Below are positions 17,087 to 22,861 of a stretch of DNA of 24,382 nt, in pieces. The position numbers and the translations under genes are program-made. The notes under the pieces were generated by a model. The model saw nothing but the letters and a program-made list of their open reading frames with translations, did no database searches and was not told where the DNA came from. The DNA is from a virus. Location of the stretch: positions 1-24,382 of the IMG/VR virus record IMGVR_UViG_3300032246_000269; one strand, given 5' to 3'. Positions within the stretch are counted from its first letter, which is position 1. Each line of letters opens with the position of its first letter.

Positions 17087-19935
17087 TGAGAGACTACGGA
17101 TTAGATGGCGGAGACTCTGCTGTATCAACACCAGATCTACAATTAAATAGTGCTTCTGCAACAACAGCTGCTTCTATTACATCTAAAGATTCTTATTCAA
17201 TAACAATTGAAAATTTGCCAGTAAAGCTGACTGGAAAATATAATTTTGTATTTCAATACTATTATCAAAATCCAGATAAGACTCAAACTACTCCAATTCT
17301 AGGACCAACTTCAGCTACATATTCAATTTCTCCAACTATACAAGATTTGTCTACAGCTCCAACAAATGTAGTTGCAACTGGAGGATTTTATTCTTATCAA
17401 CTTAAATGGGATACTCCAACATTTTTAAGTTATGGCGATACGATTGTTTATGAAAGTAATACAAATTCTTTTAATGCTTCATCTAAAGTTGTTTATGTAG
17501 GTACTGCAAATCAATGTACAATTTTAACATCAGATTTACTTCCTAAGTATGTTTATGTAGTACATAGAGATATGTTTTTAGATGCAAATAAAAAAGGAAC
17601 TGTTGCAGGACCAATTACAATTCAAGATCCAATAACTGTAGATGCTAACCCCCCTTCAAATACATTTACCGTAGGAACAACTACGGTACAAGATGACCCA
17701 GATGGACTGTTCACATTTAATAAAAAGATTTTGTTTACTTGGACAGAAAATGCAGATGCAACGACATACGGATATCAAATAAGATTTAGAAGACTTGGCA
17801 CAACAGATTATACGTATATGTCTGCTCCAGGCAAAGCTACTACATCTACATATTTATATGGGGTCAAAGCAGGACAAACTTATGAGGTTGCAGTAACAAC
17901 ATATGATCAATTTGGCAACATAAATACTTCAGATTGGAAGAGCTATCCAAACATTGTTATCCCAGCAAGCACTTCTCTTGCCGCAGATGTAGCAATTACC
18001 GCAGGTGATATGAAGATGGGTTATGGAATTGGCGGAGACAATGCAAATAAAGGTTTATATTTAGGTCCAGAAAACTATTGGTACATTCAAGGTAATACTA
18101 CTGCATCTTCTGCAGCAAGACTTTCAGTTGGTGGAGCAACAGATAAACTTTTATGGGATGGAACAAGTTTAGCAATAACTGGAAACCTTACAGCAAGAAC
18201 AGGATCCTTTACTGGAAACATTTTATTAGCATCAACTAATGCATCTATATATAATGGAACAATAAATGCAGCTGGAAACTTAACAGGAAATGGTTTTGCT
18301 TTAAATGCAACGGGTTTAAAGGTTGCAAATGGAACTAACTCAATAACACTAGATGCTACAAATGGTCAGATAACTGCAAATGCTGGAAGTATTGGCGGAT
18401 GGCAATTAACAAGTAGCGGATTAAGTAATAACAATGCAAGATTAAATAGTACACTGGGTACCTTAGAACTTGGTGGATATAATACAGACGACATTGTTCA
18501 TCTTGATGCAAATGATGCGAACTACAGACTTTGGATAGGAAGAAACTCATCTGCAACTGCTCCATTTAAAGTAAGTAAAGAGGGAGTTCTTACAGCATCA
18601 GGCGCAACAATTACTGGAAACTCAACATTTTCAGGAACTGTTACAATAGGATCTCAATTATCAGACGGAACATCTTTACAATTAGTTAAAGATAATGCAA
18701 CAACTGGTGCTGGGCTTGCTCCAACAGTCTCCTCACATACGGGAACATTATCCTCACATACGGCAACATTATCTGATCATACAACTACTTTAGCAACACA
18801 TACTCAATCATTAGCAGATCAAGCAGCAACATTATCTTTAGCAGTAACCTCTGCAAATGTTAATACAGTACTTGCTGCAAATACAACTGTAATTAATGGA
18901 AGCAGAATTACAACAGGTACAGTTGATTTAGCTTATTTAAATATTGCAGGCGGTAGCCCAACATCTAATGGATTTAAAATTGATGCAACTGGAATTAGAG
19001 CTTATAATGGATACAATCGCACACTGGAAATAAATTCGGATGGAACTATTTCTTTAGGAGATTCTACATATGGATGGACAGTCGATAATCGATATATAAC
19101 ATCTAGAAGTTATTACACTACAGGTTATTCTAAAATAGTTCTTGATGGATGGAATGGATCAATTACTGGTGGAAGAATTGCTGGAACAACTCTAGAAGGA
19201 AATACTATTACTGGTGGAACAATTGTTGGTTCCAAAGTTCAAACAAGTACATCAGCAAATAGGGTTCAAATGGTTGACTCAACAACAGATTCATTACAGG
19301 TTGTATACGGAAGTGCAGTTAGAGGACATGTTTTAGCAGCAGCATCTGCTGGCATATTAATGCATTATGGAACAACTGCAAATGCAAATGCAACAACATA
19401 TGGATTACTATTGCTTGGAAACGGGTCAGCGACGCTAGCTGCAGATTCAAACAATTACTTTTTAGTTAATACAACATCAACTACAATTTCTGGCGAAGTT
19501 TCTACTGTAAACGGTGGTTTTACGTTTAATTCTGGGGGTCATACTTATTTTCAAAAAACATCAACTGGAGCTACCACACCGTCAACAACAACGTCTAATG
19601 CAAATGCTTACTTAAACTCATCTACTGGTCAACTAGCCAGATCTACATCTAGTCGTAGATACAAAACAAACATAGAATCAATCAGCGTGTCAGATGATTC
19701 TATTAAGCTTTTAAATCCAGTAAAGTTTCAAGGTATATCAGATATTCAAAATGGAGATGAAACATATAAAATTGGTTTGATTGCAGAAGAGGTTGCTGCA
19801 ATTCCAGAACTTGAATTATTAGTTAATTATAATGAAGACGGATCCCCAGAAGCCTTAGCTTATGAAAGATTGGCTGTAGTTCTTACAAATACAATTAAAA
19901 GAATATTAAATAGGCTTGACGCCGCTGGAATTTAA
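17086..19935 (+). CDS. Tail fibre with FN3-like domains, histidine coiled coil and C-terminal S74 chaperone
   Basis: 949 residues. Residues 20-300 hold FN3-like sandwiches (VVATGGFYSYQLKWDTP; ILFTWTENADATTYGYQIRF; T-Y-E-V-A-V-T-T-Y-D). A repetitive strand-rich shaft follows (SLAITGNLTARTGSFTGNIL). Residues 549-583 are five tandem heptads of the form S-S-H-T-x-T-L, a coiled coil. More shaft with G-G-x-I and G-G-T-I turns follows (FTFNSGGHTYFQ). The last about 95 residues form a Peptidase_S74 intramolecular chaperone: S855-S-R-R-Y-K860, L-L-N-P-V-K-F, K-I-G-L-I-A-E-E-V, L-A-Y-E-R-L-A-V-V-L-T. In this family the chaperone drives trimer folding and cuts itself off before the conserved serine (pattern S-x-x-R-x-K). 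Likely a trimeric host-binding fibre. Confidence 0.85.
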   Translation: MRDYGLDGGDSAVSTPDLQLNSASATTAASITSKDSYSITIENLPVKLTGKYNFVFQYYYQNPDKTQTTPILGPTSATYSISPTIQDLSTAPTNVVATGGFYSYQLKWDTPTFLSYGDTIVYESNTNSFNASSKVVYVGTANQCTILTSDLLPKYVYVVHRDMFLDANKKGTVAGPITIQDPITVDANPPSNTFTVGTTTVQDDPDGLFTFNKKILFTWTENADATTYGYQIRFRRLGTTDYTYMSAPGKATTSTYLYGVKAGQTYEVAVTTYDQFGNINTSDWKSYPNIVIPASTSLAADVAITAGDMKMGYGIGGDNANKGLYLGPENYWYIQGNTTASSAARLSVGGATDKLLWDGTSLAITGNLTARTGSFTGNILLASTNASIYNGTINAAGNLTGNGFALNATGLKVANGTNSITLDATNGQITANAGSIGGWQLTSSGLSNNNARLNSTLGTLELGGYNTDDIVHLDANDANYRLWIGRNSSATAPFKVSKEGVLTASGATITGNSTFSGTVTIGSQLSDGTSLQLVKDNATTGAGLAPTVSSHTGTLSSHTATLSDHTTTLATHTQSLADQAATLSLAVTSANVNTVLAANTTVINGSRITTGTVDLAYLNIAGGSPTSNGFKIDATGIRAYNGYNRTLEINSDGTISLGDSTYGWTVDNRYITSRSYYTTGYSKIVLDGWNGSITGGRIAGTTLEGNTITGGTIVGSKVQTSTSANRVQMVDSTTDSLQVVYGSAVRGHVLAAASAGILMHYGTTANANATTYGLLLLGNGSATLAADSNNYFLVNTTSTTISGEVSTVNGGFTFNSGGHTYFQKTSTGATTPSTTTSNANAYLNSSTGQLARSTSSRRYKTNIESISVSDDSIKLLNPVKFQGISDIQNGDETYKIGLIAEEVAAIPELELLVNYNEDGSPEALAYERLAVVLTNTIKRILNRLDAAGI
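18730..18834 (+). repeat. Five tandem 21-base repeats coding for coiled-coil heptads
   Basis: Units at 18730-18750, 18751-18771, 18772-18792, 18793-18813 and 18814-18834, all in frame. The first two differ at only one base; the later ones have drifted but keep the C-A-T-A-C and T-T-A landmarks. The protein repeat is S-S-H-T-x-T-L. Confidence 0.9.
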
Positions 19936-19968
19936 TGGTATATTTAACACATAGAGAAAAGGTAAAAA

Positions 19969-20139
19969 ATGACAGATAGAGTAGGGTTAGTTATAGGAGC
20001 ATTGCAGCAACGCATTGGCGAACTTGTCTCACAATATGAGACAAACATTGCAATACTTCGTGCTGATTTAACACAACTTGCTGATGAGCTTGAAAAGTTA
20101 AAATCACAAGAAGAACCAAAAAAGAAAACCAAGGAGTAA
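19969..20139 (+). CDS. Small coiled-coil protein, function unknown
   Basis: 56 residues; ATG 19969 with a purine-rich AGAAAAGG stretch a few bases upstream, stop at 20137-20139. The sequence is one long amphipathic helix (GALQQRIGELVSQYETNIA, then ILRADLTQLADELEKLKSQ) with leucine/isoleucine heptad spacing and a lysine-rich tail (EEPKKKTKE). No signal peptide or convincing membrane segment, so a holin is unlikely. It lies between the fibre and the putative receptor-binding gene and could be an assembly factor. Its final codons contain AAGGAG (20131-20136), the ribosome site for the next gene. Confidence 0.75.
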   Translation: MTDRVGLVIGALQQRIGELVSQYETNIAILRADLTQLADELEKLKSQEEPKKKTKE

Positions 20140-20142
20140 AAA

Positions 20143-20604
20143 ATGGCATTTAACAATCTAACATCAATTTCAATCGGAGACGGTGATCCAGTTACCGCTG
20201 ACGTTTTACGTAAGATTGTTGAAAACATTAATATTATTGCAAAGGGCGAAATAGTAACCCCAGTTCAAATTGAAAGTAAAACAATTAATGGCGGAACTGT
20301 AATAGCCTCTAAGGGGCTTAATACTACTATTGGTGGAATTATCAGTAACAAATCATTAACTCCAACAATGAAATCATTCCCAGTAGATCTGAAGTCATAT
20401 GGGTTTACAGAAACTCCAATAGTTAATCTTACTATTGAATTTCCAGCCACATCACAAGCAGCAGCATATACTCCATACGTAATCAATGCAACTAAAGATG
20501 GATTTAGTATATGGTGTAAAGCAGCTACTACTACAACCAAATCTTTAACAAATGCTAAGATTCACTACACCGCATCTGGAAATACTTCAAGTTTAACCGC
20601 ATAA
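20143..20604 (+). CDS. Putative receptor-binding or tail-tip protein
   Basis: 153 residues, ATG seven bases after AAGGAG. The start (SISIGDGDPVTADVLRKIVENIN) is a pattern seen at the head of small phage tail proteins that attach to the tip. The rest is beta-rich: GTVIASKGLNTTIGGII, then P-I-V-N-L-T-I-E-F-P, TPYVINATKDGFSIWCKAA and NAKIHYTASG. The strand pattern of the C-terminal half, with a V-x-L-T-I / G-F-x-I-W motif, resembles H-type lectin-like sandwiches found in phage binding proteins. That likeness is by eye only. It is the last gene before the terminator at 20649-20673, closing the structural operon. Confidence 0.55.
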   Translation: MAFNNLTSISIGDGDPVTADVLRKIVENINIIAKGEIVTPVQIESKTINGGTVIASKGLNTTIGGIISNKSLTPTMKSFPVDLKSYGFTETPIVNLTIEFPATSQAAAYTPYVINATKDGFSIWCKAATTTTKSLTNAKIHYTASGNTSSLTA

Positions 20605-20608
20605 CCTA

Positions 20609-20636
20609 TTGACAAGCTAAAACAATATGTTACAAT
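20609..20636 (+). promoter_or_regulatory. Strong extended -10 promoter at the structural/replication boundary
   Basis: TTGACA (20609-20614, a perfect -35), 16-base spacer, TACAAT (20631-20636), with TG one base before the -10 (TGTTACAAT). Transcription should start near 20643. The -10 lies in one arm of a perfect palindrome. Confidence 0.75.
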
Positions 20637-20647
20637 TATTGTAACAT
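20627..20647. promoter_or_regulatory. Perfect 21-bp palindrome, candidate operator
   Basis: Ten-base arms ATGTTACAAT (20627-20636) and ATTGTAACAT (20638-20647) around one central T. It covers the -10 box and the expected start of transcription, where a dimeric repressor would block the promoter. No regulator gene for it is recognisable in the window. Confidence 0.65.
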
Positions 20648-20648
20648 C

Positions 20649-20673
20649 AAAGTCACGTACCCGTGACTTTTTT
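20649..20673 (+). terminator. Intrinsic terminator just downstream of the boundary promoter
   Basis: Nine-base arms AAAGTCACG (20649-20657) and CGTGACTTT (20662-20670) with loop TACC, then a T-tract to 20673. The three A's of the left arm pair with the T-tract, so it may be bidirectional. It ends the structural transcript and also lies only a few bases beyond the start of the promoter at 20609-20636. Confidence 0.85.
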
Positions 20674-20690
20674 ACATATTAAGGTAGAAA

Positions 20691-21491
20691 ATGAGCAACG
20701 ATTTAAAATGGATGCTTTCATCCGATCAGCAGTTCCCATATCAAGACGATAAGATGATAGCCCTATGGTTTAAGGTCATGAAATGGTTTAAGCCAGACGT
20801 TGTTGACTACTTAGGAGATACAGACGATCAGGCCTGCTATAGCAAGTATACAGAGGGAAGATCCGCAGAGTTTTTAAACTATCATAAAAATGATAGCAAA
20901 GATCTTATTGTTCCAATGATGCGACATGAAGCAAAGGGAGCAAGAGATTTTTATGCCAAGACAAGAGATATGCTTCCAGACGCACAACTTTTTTCAGCAT
21001 TAGGAAACCATGACATACGAGTATTTAATTATGTAGATGCAAAGCTTCCTGATTATATTTCAGAGGTAACACCAGAAGCATTGTGGAGTCTTGATTCATT
21101 GGGGTATGAATATATTTATTATGATGAACTTCCTAAACGCCGCTTCGGAGATATTCATGTACATCATGGAATGTCTATTGCAGCAACTGGATCAGCAAGA
21201 AAAGATATGGAAGATATGCAGGTATCTTTAATTCGTGGACATTCGCACAGAATTGCTTCACATATGGTAACATATGAACTTAGAAATAATGGTGAGGGAG
21301 AAACTCTTCGTGGTTATGAAATTGGTCACATGTGTGATGAAAAGGGTCCAGGAATGAAATATACTCAGCATCACGATTGGCAAAAGGGATTTGCTGTTGC
21401 ACATATTGTTAACGACTATCCTCATATTCAAATGATTCATATTGCGCCAGACTACTCATGCGTAGTTGATGGAAAGGTATTTACCTTATAA
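20691..21491 (+). CDS. Calcineurin-like metallophosphoesterase
   Basis: 266 residues, ATG seven bases after AAGG. Metal-binding motifs of the family are all present in order: S-S-D12-Q-Q14 (motif I, with Gln where His is usual), G-D43-T-D-D (II), G-N106-H107-D (III), V-H-H159-G (IV) and G-H184-S-H186-R (V). These place two metal ions in a phosphoesterase centre; substrates in phages are seldom known and may be nucleic acid ends or nucleotides. No membrane segment. Residues 45-95 between motifs II and III form a long helical insert (RSAEFLNYHKNDSK). It is the first gene after the structural operon, on the boundary promoter, which suggests a role in DNA metabolism. Confidence 0.88.
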   Translation: MSNDLKWMLSSDQQFPYQDDKMIALWFKVMKWFKPDVVDYLGDTDDQACYSKYTEGRSAEFLNYHKNDSKDLIVPMMRHEAKGARDFYAKTRDMLPDAQLFSALGNHDIRVFNYVDAKLPDYISEVTPEALWSLDSLGYEYIYYDELPKRRFGDIHVHHGMSIAATGSARKDMEDMQVSLIRGHSHRIASHMVTYELRNNGEGETLRGYEIGHMCDEKGPGMKYTQHHDWQKGFAVAHIVNDYPHIQMIHIAPDYSCVVDGKVFTL

Positions 21492-21676
21492 TGTGGTGTG
21501 GCAAATGTAGAGGCAGAGTTTTTGTAGACAGAGTGTTTTCTCAAAAATTACATGTAGAGTTATTTTGTATCATGTGCGGCAAACGCTGGATGTGCAATAA
21601 AGAGACGAGTGCTTTCGGAAGATGGCTAGACAAAAAAGAAACAGCAACTTTAAAAAACTACGGTATTTCTTCTTAA
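21491..21676 (+). CDS. Small zinc-ribbon protein
   Basis: 61 residues, ATG overlapping the previous TAA (TAATG). Four cysteines form two knuckles, C3-x-x-C6 and C26-x-x-C29, with C35 beyond; the spacing and the strands between them (RGRVFVDRVFS, VELFCIMCGKRW) are those of a zinc ribbon. Such proteins commonly bind DNA or RNA polymerase, but the partner here is unknown. The last 55 bases overlap the next gene in the -1 frame, and a canonical slippery heptamer (21649-21655) falls in the overlap, so a fused longer product is possible. Confidence 0.75.
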   Translation: MWCGKCRGRVFVDRVFSQKLHVELFCIMCGKRWMCNKETSAFGRWLDKKETATLKNYGISS

Positions 21677-22104
21677 ACGATAAAATACATAAAGTTATTA
21701 AAGCATCCCGATCTAAGGATGAATTAGTTGCTTGGTGCTATCCAGATAAAAAAAGAATTATGTATTCATACTCACAGGTTGAAAAATATATGGGTAAAGC
21801 TTATGGCATGAAAGATGTTTCAGCATTATTAAATAAGCATACGGTTACTTTACATGATTATATTTTAGACGGGAAAATTAAAGCCCCTCAAAAGATATAT
21901 CCTATAGGTGATCCAGAAAATAAGCATTGGTCTAAGTATATGTTTTGTGAAAAAGATATATTGGAATTACATGAGTTTATATTAGATTCAGGTCATTCTG
22001 GGAACGTTCCTTCAAAAACAGAATTGCTGGGTCTTCTCAAACACAACATTATATTGTATACTAAGACAGACAGCGGATTTATACCAGTATGGAAGGCGGA
22101 GTAA
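21622..22104 (+). CDS. Possible helix-turn-helix protein, function unknown
   Basis: 160 residues if begun at ATG 21622, which lies 55 bases inside the zinc-ribbon gene and has no well-placed ribosome site; no other ATG, GTG or TTG follows in frame until residue 47. Residues 47-88 (YSYSQVEKYMGK ... VSALLNKHTVTLHDYILDGKI) have the helix-turn-helix-wing spacing of MerR/excisionase-type domains, where a short helix is followed by a recognition helix and a strand pair. Residues 115-128 (YMFCEKDILELHEF) form another helix. DNA binding is therefore possible but not proven. The C-terminus ends PVWKAE, and its codons supply the ribosome site for the next gene. Confidence 0.65.
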   Translation: MARQKRNSNFKKLRYFFLNDKIHKVIKASRSKDELVAWCYPDKKRIMYSYSQVEKYMGKAYGMKDVSALLNKHTVTLHDYILDGKIKAPQKIYPIGDPENKHWSKYMFCEKDILELHEFILDSGHSGNVPSKTELLGLLKHNIILYTKTDSGFIPVWKAE

Positions 22105-22244
22105 TGAATTCTTGTGAAGAATGCGGTAGGGATTTAGGTGCGAAGGCTAAGGTGTATCCAGTTGTTATGCAACCAGATATCTTTGCAATTTGTGTTAAAT
22201 GTATTAATAAGTTTGAGTTTACTCCAGTTTGGAAGGCAGAATAA
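22104..22244 (+). CDS. Zinc-ribbon microprotein
   Basis: 46 residues, ATG overlapping the previous TAA with GGAAGGCGGAG just upstream. Four cysteines in two pairs, C4-x-x-C7 and C30-x-x-C33, with a strand region between (KVYPVVMQPDIFAI), form a minimal zinc ribbon. The last six residues, PVWKAE, match the end of the preceding protein. Function unknown; it belongs to a row of tiny zinc-binding genes ahead of the helicase. Confidence 0.75.
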   Translation: MNSCEECGRDLGAKAKVYPVVMQPDIFAICVKCINKFEFTPVWKAE

Positions 22245-22354
22245 TGGCAAGTAGCAGAATTGTAATTTGCCCAGTTTGTAATAAAGAATTAGAAGTCAGA
22301 TCAGATTTTGCCCATATGACATTATCTAACCATACAAATAAGGAGCACAAGTGA
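22244..22354 (+). CDS. C2H2-like zinc-finger microprotein
   Basis: 36 residues, ATG overlapping the previous TAA, preceded by GGAAGGCAGA. C9-x-x-C12 followed by H24 and H30 (with H35 beyond) gives the CxxC-x11-H-x5-H arrangement of a classical single zinc finger (ICPVCNKELEV ... AHMTLSNH). A single finger may bind DNA weakly or a protein partner. The stop overlaps the GTG of the next gene by four bases (GTGA), and AAGGAG (22340-22345) in its end serves that gene. Confidence 0.7.
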   Translation: MASSRIVICPVCNKELEVRSDFAHMTLSNHTNKEHK

Positions 22355-22554
22355 CAACGAGAGTTAAGGTGGACCTTTCGTTCACACGAAATTTAGGTAA
22401 TTATGAAAGCATTAAAATTGGTGTTGGCGTTGAAGATGATCTCCGAGCTGGAGAGAGTGTAGATACAGCCACAGAAAGAGTCTATAAGTTTGTTGAAGAT
22501 AAGCTTATTGAAAAGACTCGTGAGGTGGAAGAAGAATTAAAACGTGGCAAATGA
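22351..22554 (+). CDS. Small hypothetical protein
   Basis: 67 residues, GTG start five bases after AAGGAG. Starts with a strand pair (RVKVDLSFTRNLGNYESIKI), then GVGVEDDLRAGES and a charged C-terminal helix (ATERVYKFVEDKLIEKTREV). This strand-strand-helix layout is frequent in small actinophage-type proteins of unknown role near replication genes. Not recognised further. It overlaps the following GTG by 11 bases, so the two are probably translated together. Confidence 0.7.
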   Translation: MTTRVKVDLSFTRNLGNYESIKIGVGVEDDLRAGESVDTATERVYKFVEDKLIEKTREVEEELKRGK

Positions 22555-22861
22555 GAAAGAGCCATATGTTCTAATTGGATTATACCTATCTCTATACAAA
22601 GAGAAGTATAATAAATCACTTACTGTAAACAAGTTTAGAGAGAAGTGGGCTATGAATGATGTCATAGAAAGTGTTGGATTTCAACGTGCTCAGGAACTTT
22701 TGATATACTATTTTTCTACCAACAAGCAGGGGCACCCATTAAATTTCTTCTATAACAACTTTGACAGAATTGATGCCCTAAATAAAGAAATTAAGAAGGA
22801 TAAGTTTAACCGTAGCATTCTACTGAATGAGACTAAGAAGATGGTGGAGGGCGAAGAGTGA
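22544..22861 (+). CDS. Small helical protein upstream of the helicase
   Basis: 105 residues, GTG start inside the previous gene; ATG 22551 is in the other frame. Largely helical: EPYVLIGLYLSLYKEKYN, KFREKWAMNDVIESVG, RAQELLIYYFSTNKQGHPL, then a lysine-rich tail. No motif recognised. Its stop overlaps the helicase start by four bases (GTGA), so it is coupled to the helicase. Helicase-loading or helicase-binding proteins often stand here, but nothing in the sequence proves that role. Confidence 0.6.
   Translation: MANEKEPYVLIGLYLSLYKEKYNKSLTVNKFREKWAMNDVIESVGFQRAQELLIYYFSTNKQGHPLNFFYNNFDRIDALNKEIKKDKFNRSILLNETKKMVEGEE

Noticed and set aside
21474-21487. Hairpin AAGGT/ACCTT hiding the ribosome site of the zinc-ribbon gene
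   Set aside because: Five base pairs with a four-base loop is too weak to argue for regulation.
21631-21640. Run CAAAAAAG in the zinc-ribbon gene as the frameshift site
   Set aside because: In this frame the base before AAA AAA is C, so the P-site codon cannot re-pair fully; TTTAAAA at 21649 is the proper heptamer.
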